NCBI GenBank assembly: GCA_004210915.1 | Contig: SEGS01000022.1 | Location: forward strand, 1-59,790 | Direction of reading: 5' to 3' | Length of the DNA stretch: 59,790 bases | Source: Variovorax sp. | Lineage (GTDB): Bacteria > Pseudomonadota > Gammaproteobacteria > Burkholderiales > Burkholderiaceae_C | In this document: positions 43,488-52,416 of the stretch, one piece after another | How the letters are laid out: every line of letters begins with the position of its first letter | How positions within the stretch are numbered: the first letter of the stretch is position 1 | Translations under genes and position numbers: made by a program | The notes under the pieces: generated by a model | The model's input: only the letters and a program-made list of their open reading frames with translations | Database searches by the model: none | What the model was told of the DNA's origin: nothing

Positions 43488-44524
43488 CCGAGATGCCAGA
43501 CGTCCACGGTGGTCCTGATGCACAGGGGCGCGCGGTCCACGATTTCTCGACCAACGCGAACGCCTGTGGCCCCTGCCCATCGGCGCTGGCCGCTGTGCAG
43601 GCCGCCGATGCGAGCCGCTACCCCGATCCCGCCTACACCGCCCTGAAAGAGCGGCTGGCCGCGTTCCACGGTGTGGTGCGCGAGCGCATCGTCGTGGCTG
43701 GGAGCGCCAGCGAATTCATCGTGCGCATGACAGCGGCCTTTGCAGGGCGCACGCACGGCGCGGTGATGGTGCCGCCCTTCAGCTATGGCGACTATGCGCA
43801 GGCAGCTCGCGCGCACGGCCTGGTGGTGCGACGGCCTCATGACGCCAGCGCGGGTGCGCCGCTGCGCGCGGTCTGGGCCTGCGAGCCCTCGTCGCCATTG
43901 GGGCAGGCCGAAGCGGGACTGGGCGCGCGCCTCGATGCCTTGCCGCCGGGCGTGCCGCTGGTGCTCGACCGCGCGTACGAGCCTTTGCGCTTGCAGGGCG
44001 AGCCTGCGCTGGACGCTGCCCAACTTGATCGCGTCTGGCAGCTCTGGTCCCCCAACAAGGCGCTGGGCCTGACCGGTGTGCGGGGCGGCTATGCCATCGC
44101 ACCTCTCGACGATGCAGACGGCCTGGCCAGGCAACTGAACCGGCGCGCGCCCTCCTGGCCACTCGGCGCGCACGCGGTCGCGATGCTTGATGCCTGGACC
44201 GCCGAAGCGACCCGCCAGTGGCTGGCCGACTGCCTGCCCACGCTGCGCGCATGGAAGACGCAACAGCAGGCGCTGTGCCGCGCGCTGGGCTGGCAGGTGC
44301 TGCCGAGCGACGCCAACTTTTTCTGCGCGCGGCCATTGGCGCCGCTGGACTTTCACGCCATGCTCGCCCATCTGCGCGCTGCAGGCATCAAGCTGCGTGA
44401 CACCGCGTCGTTCGGCCTGGCCGGCCATGTGCGCCTGGGTGTCCTGCCTCCTGACAGCCAGCACGCCCTGGCGCAGGCGTGGCGTGCCTTCGCCGGCCCC
44501 GCAAACCCTGTGGTCGAACCCTGA
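43484..44524 (+). CDS. cobC: Threonine-phosphate decarboxylase-like PLP enzyme
   Basis: Makes (R)-1-amino-2-propanol phosphate for the nucleotide loop (CobC in Pseudomonas, CobD in Salmonella). It has 346 residues of fold-type I aminotransferase. DFSTNANACGPCPSALAAV at the N-terminus and RYPDPAYTALKERLA are typical. The PLP lysine is in LWSPNKALGLTGVRGGYAI (about 191), and the C-terminal RLGVLPPDSQHAL ends the family pattern. TTG at 43484 with GGGAG upstream overlaps the small ORF; ATG at 43493 is an alternative. A histidinol-phosphate aminotransferase is the main other option, made unlikely by context. Confidence 0.88.
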   Translation: MTEMPDVHGGPDAQGRAVHDFSTNANACGPCPSALAAVQAADASRYPDPAYTALKERLAAFHGVVRERIVVAGSASEFIVRMTAAFAGRTHGAVMVPPFSYGDYAQAARAHGLVVRRPHDASAGAPLRAVWACEPSSPLGQAEAGLGARLDALPPGVPLVLDRAYEPLRLQGEPALDAAQLDRVWQLWSPNKALGLTGVRGGYAIAPLDDADGLARQLNRRAPSWPLGAHAVAMLDAWTAEATRQWLADCLPTLRAWKTQQQALCRALGWQVLPSDANFFCARPLAPLDFHAMLAHLRAAGIKLRDTASFGLAGHVRLGVLPPDSQHALAQAWRAFAGPANPVVEP

Positions 44525-44542
44525 AGAACCGAGACCGTGCCC

Positions 44543-44896
44543 ATGCTCTTCGCCATCACCACCCTGTTTCTGTTTCAACTGGTCGGTGAGCTGCTGGTGC
44601 AGTGGCTGGCCCTGCCGGTGCCCGGGCCGCTGATCGGCATGGTGTTGTTGTTCGGCGCGTTGCTGCTGCGGCGCGCCGTGCCCGATGCGTTGCGCGAGAC
44701 CTCGGGGCATTTGCTGCAGCACCTGATGCTGCTCTTCATTCCGGCGGTGGCCGGCGTCATGCTGCATTTCGAGCGGGTCGGGCGCGAGTGGCTGCCTTTC
44801 CTGGCGGCCGGCGTGGTGGGCGCGGCGCTGACCATGGCGGTGACCGCCGTCACGCTGCGCTGGATGATCCGCATCACCGGAAAGGACGCGGAATGA
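44543..44896 (+). CDS. CidA/LrgA family holin-like protein
   Basis: A 117-residue membrane protein with four spans. LFQLVGELLVQWLALPVPGP and LLFIPAVAGVMLHF are the LrgA/CidA signatures. Family members are holin-like and act with LrgB in murein hydrolase control or in metabolite (pyruvate/glycolate) transport. The ATG at 44543 is used; a GTG at 44537 adds two residues. It overlaps lrgB by ATGA. Its placement inside a cobalamin block is unexplained. Confidence 0.9.
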   Translation: MLFAITTLFLFQLVGELLVQWLALPVPGPLIGMVLLFGALLLRRAVPDALRETSGHLLQHLMLLFIPAVAGVMLHFERVGREWLPFLAAGVVGAALTMAVTAVTLRWMIRITGKDAE

Positions 44897-45615
44897 GCCC
44901 GAAGCTGACCGTCATCTGGGTGTTCCTGGCCGGCTCGCCGCTGCTGTGGCTGTCGCTCACGCTGCTGGCCTACCTCGGCGCGGTGTGGCTGCACCGGGCC
45001 AGCGGCGCGCGGCCCTTCGTCAACCCGGTGCTGATCGCGGTGACGCTGATCGTCGGTGTGTTGCTGGTCACGGGCACGCCCTACGACACCTACTTCGAGG
45101 GCGCCAAGTTCGTGCACTTCCTGATCGGCCCGGCCACCGTCGCGCTGGCGGTGCCGCTCTATGGGCAGATCGCGCGCCTGCGCCGCCTGTGGCTGCCCAT
45201 CGGCGTGGCGCTGCTGGCCGGGTCGGTGACGGCCATCGTCTCGGCCGTCGGCATCGCCTGGGCGCTGGGCGGCTCGCACGAGATGCTGATGTCGCTGGCC
45301 CCCAAGTCGGCGACCATGCCCATCGCGATGGGGGTGGCCGAGAAGATCGGTGGCTTGCCGTCGCTCGCAGCCGTGGCGGCTGCCGTCACCGGCATCGCGG
45401 GCGCCATCATGGCGACGGCGTTGCTGAACCTGCTGCGCATCCAGGACCCGGCGGTGCGCGGGTTTGCCGTCGGCACCACGGCGCACGGCATCGGCACCGC
45501 GCGCGCCATCCAGGTCAACGAGACGGCAGGCGCCTTTTCGGCACTGGCGATGGGCCTCAACGGCATCGCGACCGCGCTGCTGGTTCCCTTGTTGCTGAAG
45601 CTGGCGGGGCTCTAG
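44893..45615 (+). CDS. LrgB family membrane protein
   Basis: A 240-residue partner of the upstream LrgA-like protein. FVNPVLIAVTLIVGVLLVTG, FLIGPATVALAVPLY and PKSATMPIAMGVAEKIGG are typical LrgB/CidB blocks, and GTTAHGIGTARAIQVNE lies near the C-terminus. Seven or eight spans are expected. The 4-base overlap indicates joint expression with the LrgA-like protein. Confidence 0.93.
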   Translation: MSPKLTVIWVFLAGSPLLWLSLTLLAYLGAVWLHRASGARPFVNPVLIAVTLIVGVLLVTGTPYDTYFEGAKFVHFLIGPATVALAVPLYGQIARLRRLWLPIGVALLAGSVTAIVSAVGIAWALGGSHEMLMSLAPKSATMPIAMGVAEKIGGLPSLAAVAAAVTGIAGAIMATALLNLLRIQDPAVRGFAVGTTAHGIGTARAIQVNETAGAFSALAMGLNGIATALLVPLLLKLAGL

Positions 45616-45673
45616 TCGGCGACTGTCAGAGGCGACGTCGCGGCCAGACCAGGGCGGGCGGAATCGGCGGGTT

Positions 45674-45907
45674 TCAGAACCGGGACGAAGGGCCCCCGGC
45701 GCGGCGCGTCGCGGCGATGCGCCGCATGGCTGAGACGCCCAGCGCCAATGCGCTCATGTAACTGGCCTGCGGCGCGCTTGCGGTCTGCACGATCCGGTAG
45801 TGGAGGGCGTCGGAAGCCTCGGTGTTGGTGGCGGCAATCAGCTTCCAGACGAAAGCGCCGTCGCCCTGTTCTTCCACGGTGACGGCCATGTCGGTGATCG
45901 ATGTCAT
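45674..45907 (-). CDS. Small protein of unknown function (77 aa)
   Basis: A 77-residue soluble protein starting MTSITDMAVTVEEQGDGAFV with a compact beta-type N-terminal half (VWKLIAATNTEASDALHYRI) and a basic Ser/Arg tail. I do not recognise the family. It converges on lrgB with 58 bases between and is divergent from cobQ. The 203-base spacer to cobQ shows no cobalamin riboswitch or other motif I can support. Confidence 0.6.
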   Translation of the reverse strand: MTSITDMAVTVEEQGDGAFVWKLIAATNTEASDALHYRIVQTASAPQASYMSALALGVSAMRRIAATRRAGGPSSRF

Positions 45908-46110
45908 AGCGGGATGCTCGCTGCATTCATGGAGGTTCGAGTGCCCTCTACGTGCGAATTCCCTGTCTGGATGTCACAAAAGCCCCACAGAAGCTCTTGA
46001 TGTGAAAAAAGTCACGATTCGGTTAACGGACAACAGGGCACGGCGTCTGAACATCCAGGTGCGACGCTGGCGTCGACGGTGATGTGTAACCGTTCAACGA
46101 CAATTCCGCG

Positions 46111-47589
46111 ATGCACAAAAACGTCACCATCACGCCAGCCCGTTGCGTGATGGTGCTCGGCACCACCAGTGGTGCCGGCAAAAGCTGGTTGACCACGGCC
46201 CTCTGCCGCTGGTACGCGCGCCAGGGCCTGCGCGTGGCGCCGTTCAAGGCGCAGAACATGAGCAACAACGCACGTGTGGTCGCGGGCGGTGAAATTGGCA
46301 GCGCCCAGTACTTTCAGGCGCTCGCGGCATGCGCGGTGCCCGAGGTGCGCATGAACCCGCTCTTGCTCAAGCCCGAACGCGACACGCACAGCCAGGTCGT
46401 GCTGATGGGGCAGGTGAACGAAGCCATGTCGGCGCTGCCCTGGCGCGGCCGCAGCGAGCGCGTCTGGCCGCAGATCGCAGGGGCGCTCGACGAATTGCGC
46501 GCCGAGAACGATGTGGTCGTGATCGAAGGCGCGGGCTCGCCGGCCGAGATCAATTTGATGGCCAGCGACATCGTCAACCTGCGCGTCGCGCGGCATGCCG
46601 ATGCTCGCTGCTTGCTGGTCACCGACATCGACCGCGGTGGCGCCTTCGCGCACCTCTATGGCACCTGGGCGCTGATGCCGGAGGCCGACCGTGTGCTGCT
46701 GGCCGGCTTCGTGCTCAACAAGTTCCGCGGCGACGCTTCGCTGCTCGCACCCGCACCGCAGATGCTGCAAGACATGACAGGCGTGCCGACCGTGGCCACG
46801 CTGCCGAGGTGGTGGCAGCACGGACTGCCCGAGGAAGACGGCGTGTTCGATGCCAGTGCGCGCAGCAGCGGCGCGGTGACGCGCACGATCGCCGTCGTCG
46901 CGTACCCGCGCATCAGCAACCTCGACGAATTCCAGCCTCTCAAAAACGTGCCGGGCGTGCGACTGTGCTGGGTCCGCTCGCCGGCCGAGCTGGCTGGCCT
47001 TGTGGCCACCGATTGGATCCTGCTGCCCGGCTCCAAGCACACCAGCGGCGATCTCGCCTGGCTGCGCGCGCAGGGGCTCGACGGTGCCATTGCCGCCCAC
47101 GCCGCGCGCGGCGGCGCGGTGCTGGGCATCTGCGGTGGCCTGCAGATGCTCGGCGAAGCGCTGATCGACACCCACGGCATCGACGGCAACGCGCCGGGCC
47201 TGGGCCTGCTGCCGCTGGTCACCGTGTTCGAGCCCGACAAGACCGTGCGGCAGCGCGAGGCGGCCTTCGGCGAGGTGACCGGCGCATGGTCGGCGCTTTC
47301 GGGCGTAGCGGTGAGCGGCTATGAAATCCACCACGGCCAGACCGCCGAACACGCCGCGATGGCCGCAGCCGGCGACCGCGCCCGTGCCGTGATGCCCCAT
47401 GCGCTCGCCTGGCAAAACAGCGCAGGCAACGTGCTCGGCCTTTACCTGCATGGCCTGTTCGAAGACCCGGCCGTATTGCACGCGCTGTTCGGCGCGACGG
47501 CGCCCACGCTCGACTCTGTGTTCGACGGCCTGGCCGACTACATCGACACCCATTTTGAAACCGGCGTGCTGAACGCCCTGATCGACTGA
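46111..47589 (+). CDS. cobQ: Cobyric acid synthase
   Basis: Amidates the b, d, e and g side chains of adenosylcobyrinate a,c-diamide. It has 492 residues. The dethiobiotin-synthetase-like ATP site is VLGTTSGAGKSWLTTALCR (about 14), and RVAPFKAQNMSNNARVV follows. The C-terminal glutaminase domain has the catalytic Cys in LGICGGLQMLGEALID (about 341). GLYLHGLFEDP near the C-terminus is also typical. It starts the second cobalamin gene run, 4 bases before cobT. Confidence 0.96.
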   Translation: MHKNVTITPARCVMVLGTTSGAGKSWLTTALCRWYARQGLRVAPFKAQNMSNNARVVAGGEIGSAQYFQALAACAVPEVRMNPLLLKPERDTHSQVVLMGQVNEAMSALPWRGRSERVWPQIAGALDELRAENDVVVIEGAGSPAEINLMASDIVNLRVARHADARCLLVTDIDRGGAFAHLYGTWALMPEADRVLLAGFVLNKFRGDASLLAPAPQMLQDMTGVPTVATLPRWWQHGLPEEDGVFDASARSSGAVTRTIAVVAYPRISNLDEFQPLKNVPGVRLCWVRSPAELAGLVATDWILLPGSKHTSGDLAWLRAQGLDGAIAAHAARGGAVLGICGGLQMLGEALIDTHGIDGNAPGLGLLPLVTVFEPDKTVRQREAAFGEVTGAWSALSGVAVSGYEIHHGQTAEHAAMAAAGDRARAVMPHALAWQNSAGNVLGLYLHGLFEDPAVLHALFGATAPTLDSVFDGLADYIDTHFETGVLNALID

Positions 47590-47593
47590 CACG

Positions 47594-48637
47594 ATGAACC
47601 TTTCTGATGCTCCCCGGATCACCGACCTGCACGACGAGGCCCTGGTGCAGCGACTGCGCCATGTGCTCGACAACAAGACCAAACCGGTCGGCGCGCTCGG
47701 GCAGATCGAGGCACTGGCCTTGCGCATCGGGCAGATCCTGGGCACCGAGGCGCCCACGCTGGTCGCACCGCAGATGCTGATCTGCGCGGGCGACCACGGG
47801 CTGGCCGCGCGCGGCATATCGGCCTACCCGAGCGATGTGACCTGGCAGATGGTGCAGAACTTCCTGGCCGGCGGCGCCGCGGTGAGCGTGCTCGCGCGCC
47901 AGCACGGGCTGGCGCTCACCGTGGTCGACTGCGGCGTGCAGCGCGAGCTGACGCCAGCGCCGGGGTTGGTCATCCGCAAGATCGCGGCTGGCACGGCCGA
48001 TGCGTCGGTCGGCCCCGCGATGACCGAAGCGCAGTGCGCAGACGCCATCGCCAACGGCCGCGAGGTGGTGCGCGGCTTGCCGGGCAACACCTTGCTGATC
48101 GGCGAGATGGGCATCGGCAACACGTCCGTCGCTTCCATGCTGCTCGCGCGGCTGACCGGGCAGGACATCGACGCCTGCGTGGGCGCGGGCACCGGGCTCG
48201 ATGCCGCAGGCCGCGCCCGCAAGCGCGCGGTGTTGCGTGACGTGATGGCGCTGCATGCGAACGCGCGCTCGCCGCTCGAGGCGCTGGCGGCGTTTGGCGG
48301 CTTCGAGATTGCCACCCTGGTCGGCGCGGTGTTGCAGGCCGCCGAGGAACGGCGCGTGATCCTGCTCGACGGTTTCATCGCCACCTCGGCGGTGCTGGTC
48401 GCGCAAAGGCTCGAGCCCCACGTGGTGCAGCGCTGCGTTGCATCGCACGATTCGGCGGAGCCGGGCCACGCCTTGCTGCTCAAGGCGCTCGGCCTGTCGC
48501 CGCTGTTGCGGCTGGAACTGCGCCTGGGCGAAGGCTCGGGCGCCGCGTTGGCATGGCCGCTGCTCGAGTCGGCCTGCCGCATCCTGCGCGAGATGGCGAG
48601 CTTCGAAGCGGCGGGCGTTTCGCGGCACGTTGCCTGA
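47594..48637 (+). CDS. cobT: Nicotinate-nucleotide:dimethylbenzimidazole phosphoribosyltransferase
   Basis: Makes alpha-ribazole phosphate, the lower-ligand nucleotide, from DMB and NaMN. It has 347 residues. KTKPVGALGQIEALALRIGQ, CAGDHGLAARGISAYPS and GEMGIGNTSVASMLLARLTG are the conserved blocks, and the C-terminal EPGHALLLKALGLSPLLRL carries the catalytic-glutamate region. It is called cobU in Pseudomonas naming. Confidence 0.96.
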   Translation: MNLSDAPRITDLHDEALVQRLRHVLDNKTKPVGALGQIEALALRIGQILGTEAPTLVAPQMLICAGDHGLAARGISAYPSDVTWQMVQNFLAGGAAVSVLARQHGLALTVVDCGVQRELTPAPGLVIRKIAAGTADASVGPAMTEAQCADAIANGREVVRGLPGNTLLIGEMGIGNTSVASMLLARLTGQDIDACVGAGTGLDAAGRARKRAVLRDVMALHANARSPLEALAAFGGFEIATLVGAVLQAAEERRVILLDGFIATSAVLVAQRLEPHVVQRCVASHDSAEPGHALLLKALGLSPLLRLELRLGEGSGAALAWPLLESACRILREMASFEAAGVSRHVA

Positions 48638-48642
48638 AGCGG

Positions 48643-49425
48643 ATGCAAGGCGCGCGCCACTTCCTGCTTGCGCTGCAGTTCTTCACGCGCGTTCCTATCA
48701 CCGGGCGCCTGGCGCAATGGGTTGGCTTCAGCCCTGCGATGCTGCGCGCGAGCGCGGCGCACTTCCCTGGCGTGGGTTGGCTGGTCGGCGCATTCGGGAC
48801 ACTGGTCTTCTTGCTGGCCGCCCAAGGCGTGCCGCCGCTGGCGGCTGCGCTGCTGAGCACGGTGGCAACGGTCCTCCTCACCGGCGCCTTCCATGAAGAC
48901 GGTCTGGCCGATGTGGCCGACGGCCTGGGCGGCTCGGCCGACCGTACCCGCGCGCTCGAAATCATGAAGGACTCGCGCATCGGCGCCTTCGGTGCCATCG
49001 CGCTGGTGCTGGCACTCGGCCTGAAGGTCGCGCTGCTGGCCGCCATCGCCGGGCAGGGCGTGTGGGCGGTGGTCGTCGCGCTGCTGGCGGGCCATGTGCT
49101 GTCGCGTCTTGCGCCGCTGTTCCTGATCCGCTCACTGCCCTATGTCGGCGACAGCGGCGCCAGCAAATCCAAGCCGCTGGCCGATGCCATCGGCAACGGT
49201 GCGCTGGCCGTCGGCGTGCTGTGGTCCGTGCCCGCCGCGGCGGCGCTGTTCGTCGGCCACGACGCGCTCCGAGCCGCGGCCGCGCTGGCCGCCTGCGCAC
49301 TGGCGGCGCTCTGGATGGCGCGGTGGTTCCGGCACCGCCTCCAAGGCTTCACGGGCGATGGCCTGGGCGCGACGCAGCAAGTGTGCGAGCTCGCGATCTA
49401 CCTCGCATTGGCGTGGCGCGCGTGA
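48643..49425 (+). CDS. cobS: Adenosylcobinamide-GDP ribazoletransferase
   Basis: A membrane enzyme that joins alpha-ribazole (phosphate) to adenosylcobinamide-GDP, the last main step. It has 260 residues and several spans. ARHFLLALQFFTRVPI at the start and HEDGLADVADGLGGSADRTR (metal-binding acidic motif, about 84) with KDSRIGAFGAIALVL are diagnostic. The ATG at 48643 is 5 bases after the cobT stop. Confidence 0.95.
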   Translation: MQGARHFLLALQFFTRVPITGRLAQWVGFSPAMLRASAAHFPGVGWLVGAFGTLVFLLAAQGVPPLAAALLSTVATVLLTGAFHEDGLADVADGLGGSADRTRALEIMKDSRIGAFGAIALVLALGLKVALLAAIAGQGVWAVVVALLAGHVLSRLAPLFLIRSLPYVGDSGASKSKPLADAIGNGALAVGVLWSVPAAAALFVGHDALRAAAALAACALAALWMARWFRHRLQGFTGDGLGATQQVCELAIYLALAWRA

Positions 49426-49982
49426 GCCGGCTCTGGTTGCTGCGCCATGCGCTCACCGACTCGGCGCCCGGGCTTTGCTATGGGCGCACCGATGTTGGCG
49501 TGCCAGCCGCGGCCACCCGCGCCGCTGCGTTGGACGTGGTGCACAAGATCCCCGAAGGCACGGTCGTTTTTTCCTCGCCCCTGCGGCGTTGCGCGGAACT
49601 CGCACACGCCATCGCCGCACTGCGGCCGGACCTGTCGACGCGCATCGACCCGCGTCTCGCAGAGATGGATTTCGGTGCGTGGGAAGGACAGCGCTGGTCG
49701 TCCATCGCGCGCACCGAGTTCGATGCGTGGACAGTCAACTTCGCCGATGGCCTGCCTGGCGGTGACGGCGAAAGCACGCGGCGTTTCATGCAGCGCATCG
49801 GCGCGGCCTACGACGGCTGGCGCGCGTCGGGCTGCGACGCGCTGTGGATCACGCATGCCGGCGTCATGCGCGCGGTGCAGTTGCTGCACAGCGGCGTGCG
49901 CGAGGTCGAACGGGCCGACCAGTGGCCCTCGCAGCCGATCGGCTATGGCGAATGCCAATGCATCGACATTGCGAGCGACTGA
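49422..49982 (+). CDS. cobC: Histidine phosphatase, probable alpha-ribazole phosphatase
   Basis: A 186-residue phosphoglycerate-mutase-like phosphatase that would remove phosphate from alpha-ribazole-5'-phosphate or adenosylcobalamin-5'-phosphate. The catalytic motif is LLRHALTD (RHA in place of the more common RHG), with LCYGRTDV, SSPLRRCAELA, EMDFGAWEGQRW and the second histidine in THAGVMRAVQ. The start is GTG at 49422, overlapping the cobS stop (GTGA). The symbol here is the Salmonella sense of cobC, not the PLP enzyme of the Pseudomonas scheme. Confidence 0.88.
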   Translation: MSRLWLLRHALTDSAPGLCYGRTDVGVPAAATRAAALDVVHKIPEGTVVFSSPLRRCAELAHAIAALRPDLSTRIDPRLAEMDFGAWEGQRWSSIARTEFDAWTVNFADGLPGGDGESTRRFMQRIGAAYDGWRASGCDALWITHAGVMRAVQLLHSGVREVERADQWPSQPIGYGECQCIDIASD

Positions 49983-49986
49983 CTGC

Positions 49987-50637
49987 TCACGCCTTTTGCT
50001 TCGGCGCCGGCGTCTTCGGCTTGTAGCTGCACATCGTGTGCACCGCGCACTCCCAGCATTTGGGCTTGCGCGCCACGCAGATGTAGCGACCGTGCAGGAT
50101 CAGCCAATGGTGCGCGTGGAGCCTGAATTCCCTGGGCACGCACTTCTCGAGCTTGAGTTCAACGGCCAGCGGCGTCTTGCCGGGCGCGAGGCCGGTGCGG
50201 TTGCTTACGCGGAAGATGTGCGTGTCGACCGCCATCGTCGGGTCGCCGAAGGCGACGTTCAACACGACGTTCGCGGTCTTGCGGCCGACGCCGGGCAGCG
50301 CTTCGAGCTCGGCGCGGGTGCGCGGTACTTCGCCGCCGTGCAGCTCGACCAACATGCGGCATGCCTCGATCAGATGCTTTGCCTTGCTGCGGTAGAGGCC
50401 GATGGTCTTGATGTAGCTCTCGAGTCCATCCACGCCCAGGTCGAGGATGGCTTGCGGCGTGTTCGCGACCGGGTAGAGCTTGCGCGTGGCCTTGTTCACG
50501 CCCACGTCGGTGGCCTGCGCAGATAGCAGCACGGCGGCCAGCAGCTCGAAGGGCGTGGTGTATTCGAGCTCGGTCTTCGGCTCGGGGTTGGCCGTCTGCA
50601 GCGTCGCGAAGAAGGGGACGATGTCGTCTTTTTTCAT
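49987..50637 (-). CDS. nth: Endonuclease III
   Basis: A DNA glycosylase/AP lyase for oxidised pyrimidines. It has 216 residues. The helix-hairpin-helix ALPGVGRKTANVVLNVAF lies near 112 (with the catalytic Lys), and the catalytic Asp is in VDTHIFRVSNRTGL. The Fe-S cluster motif C-x6-C-x2-C-x5-C, CVARKPKCWECAVHTMC, is complete at the C-terminus. It converges on the cobalamin run with 4 bases between. Confidence 0.97.
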   Translation of the reverse strand: MKKDDIVPFFATLQTANPEPKTELEYTTPFELLAAVLLSAQATDVGVNKATRKLYPVANTPQAILDLGVDGLESYIKTIGLYRSKAKHLIEACRMLVELHGGEVPRTRAELEALPGVGRKTANVVLNVAFGDPTMAVDTHIFRVSNRTGLAPGKTPLAVELKLEKCVPREFRLHAHHWLILHGRYICVARKPKCWECAVHTMCSYKPKTPAPKQKA

Positions 50638-50653
50638 GGCGTCGTTTGAAGGC

Positions 50654-52024
50654 TCATTCGGCCGTCGGCGCGAGGCGCTTCGCCGTGCGGGTCACGCCGT
50701 CGAAGATCGTGCGGGCGAGCGCGGTTGGAAAGTCCGCAGGCAGTTGTGCTTCAACACTGCGCAGCACCTCGGGCACCTGCGCCGCGATCTCGTCGCACAG
50801 CGCGCGCGCATCGCCCAGGCCTGCGAATTTGGCCACGCCATCCCAGTGCCGCGCATCGATGTCGGTCAGCCCCCAGTGCGCGCTCTTGCTGCGCAAGGCC
50901 ATCGCGAGTTTCGCCTTCTGCGGCGCGATGAGGTTCGCGCCATGGCCGATCACCGGCCAGGCCGAGAGCACGTCGTAGAAGGGCGTGAGCCGGTAGCCGC
51001 CGCCGCGCTCCAGAAAGATCGAGAAGTTCTTGGCGTGACCATCGGTCGCGGCCAGTAGCCAGAACACCATCTGCGCCTTCAGGAAAGCGAGCTTGTCGGC
51101 TGCGGCGTTGCTGCTCGCATCAAGCACGCGAAGGATCTCGCGCATGCCGGGGCCGCCATCGGCTTCGTACTTCTGCGCACCGGCCACGCCAAGCGCCTGG
51201 CAGAAGTCTTCCTGCGGCAGGCGGGCGATCCATTCGCTGTCGCCGCCCGTTTGCTGCAGCGCGCGGTCAAAGCGCTCGACCACCAGCACCTTGCGCTCGC
51301 CGAAGGTCGCGATGTCAGAGCGCGCGGTCTGCAGGCCGAAGGCCGAGAGGATGCACGAGCACAGCCACTCGTTTTCCACCGACGATTGCATGTCGGCCTG
51401 CATGTTGCCGACGAGGCCCACATTGCCACTTTGCAATTTGAAGATGTGTGTGGTGGGCGTGGCGTTGAGCGGGCGGAACCATTGGCCGTCGCGCTGGAGC
51501 AGTGCGGTTTTTTCCTGCGCGCCGGCGATCGAAATGCGGAAATCGTCGTCATCGCGTTGACCGAGCACGCGCCCGCTGGCCAGCGACGCGTTGATGGCGC
51601 GCTCCACGCCCGCATCGTCCAGTGCCTCCGTTTCGATCCGGTCGAAGCCGGTCGGCGGCACGCCGGGTTCCAGCAATTGCACGGCCCCCACGCATTCGCG
51701 TCCGATGGCGCCGAGCAGGTCGAAGGCGTCGGTGCTCGGTGTCGCGAACTTGCCCTGCAGGCGCCGCCGGATCGGATCGCTGTCGGGCAACAGGTTGTCG
51801 AACCAGCTCTGCACCATGGCGCCGCGCAAAGGAGCATTGCCGGGCGTGATCGGGAGCGACAGCGAGAGCCGGCGCGCTGTTGGCGAGGCGGTCCATTCCT
51901 CGCTGTACTGGAAGCGATGCTCGCCCTCGCGCACGGTCCACTCGCCGACCGTCTGGCCATTGATCCAGACCACCAGCGGGTGCGGATGCCGCGGGCCGCG
52001 ACCGCGTTTGGAGCGGCTCACCAT
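50654..52024 (-). CDS. hipA: HipA-family serine/threonine kinase toxin
   Basis: A 456-residue HipA toxin. The N-terminal barrel-like domain contains LSLPITPGNAPLRGAMVQSW and FDNLLPDSDPIRRRLQGKF. The nucleotide region has HIFKLQSGNVGLVGN, and the catalytic segments VVERFDRALQ, DGHAKNFSIFLERGG (H-x-K-N) and LTPFYDVLSAWP (D-V-x-S) are intact, so it should be active. HipA of E. coli phosphorylates glutamyl-tRNA synthetase and gives persistence; the target here is unknown. It overlaps hipB by 7 bases, antitoxin first. Confidence 0.93.
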   Translation of the reverse strand: MVSRSKRGRGPRHPHPLVVWINGQTVGEWTVREGEHRFQYSEEWTASPTARRLSLSLPITPGNAPLRGAMVQSWFDNLLPDSDPIRRRLQGKFATPSTDAFDLLGAIGRECVGAVQLLEPGVPPTGFDRIETEALDDAGVERAINASLASGRVLGQRDDDDFRISIAGAQEKTALLQRDGQWFRPLNATPTTHIFKLQSGNVGLVGNMQADMQSSVENEWLCSCILSAFGLQTARSDIATFGERKVLVVERFDRALQQTGGDSEWIARLPQEDFCQALGVAGAQKYEADGGPGMREILRVLDASSNAAADKLAFLKAQMVFWLLAATDGHAKNFSIFLERGGGYRLTPFYDVLSAWPVIGHGANLIAPQKAKLAMALRSKSAHWGLTDIDARHWDGVAKFAGLGDARALCDEIAAQVPEVLRSVEAQLPADFPTALARTIFDGVTRTAKRLAPTAE

Positions 52025-52278
52025 GACGTGGCGTCCCGGTCGGCGTCGGGTGCGTCGCTCGAAGGCAAGGCTTCGAGGACCAGCCGATGCCCCATCAGCG
52101 CGACCAGGCGCGAAATCTGGTCGAAGCTGGTGACACCGGGCGCGGCCTCGATGCGGGCCACGCGCTTCTGGTTCACGCCCAGCCGGTCGCCGAGCTCGGC
52201 CTGCGTCATCTGGCGGGACTGCCGCAGCGCCTTGAGCACGGCGCTGAGTTGCTGGCTGGTTTCGAGGGGGTATCGCAT
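52018..52278 (-). CDS. hipB: HipB-family XRE antitoxin
   Basis: An 86-residue DNA-binding antitoxin. LSAVLKALRQSRQMTQAELG and DRLGVNQKRVARIEAAPGVT form the XRE helix-turn-helix, followed by a short helix tail. The ATG at 52278 is preferred to 52335, which would start inside the operator. It binds its own promoter and neutralises HipA in the family model. It is upstream of hipA on the same transcript. Confidence 0.93.
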   Translation of the reverse strand: MRYPLETSQQLSAVLKALRQSRQMTQAELGDRLGVNQKRVARIEAAPGVTSFDQISRLVALMGHRLVLEALPSSDAPDADRDATSW

Positions 52279-52281
52279 CGG

Positions 52282-52357
52282 TTTACTACCGGGAAGTGGT
52301 GAATGCAATTTACTACTCAAAAATAGTAAAGTCAATTAACTATACAAAGGTAGTAAA
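52282..52357 (-). promoter_or_regulatory. hipBA promoter with four operator half-sites
   Basis: On the minus strand TTGACT (52330-52335) and TAAATT (52307-52312), 17 bases apart, make a good sigma-70 promoter for hipB. Four half-sites surround it: TTTACTACC (52282-52290), TTTACTACT (52309-52317), TAGTAAA (52324-52330) and GGTAGTAAA (52349-52357), the first pair inverted relative to the second. The inner pair overlaps the promoter core, so HipB binding would block transcription. This patch is much more AT-rich than its surroundings. Confidence 0.75.
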
Positions 52358-52416
52358 AGCACCGGCCGCAGACTTGCACTTCGCTGGACAATGGCAGCCC
52401 AGAAAGAGAGATCACC

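Noticed and set aside
45996..46013. Possible FNR box TTGATGTG...GTCA before cobQ
   Set aside because: The spacer is 8 bases instead of 4 and the second half is incomplete.
45908..46110. Second cobalamin riboswitch before cobQ
   Set aside because: No B12 box (GCCACTG or AGCCCGGATACC type) found in the spacer.
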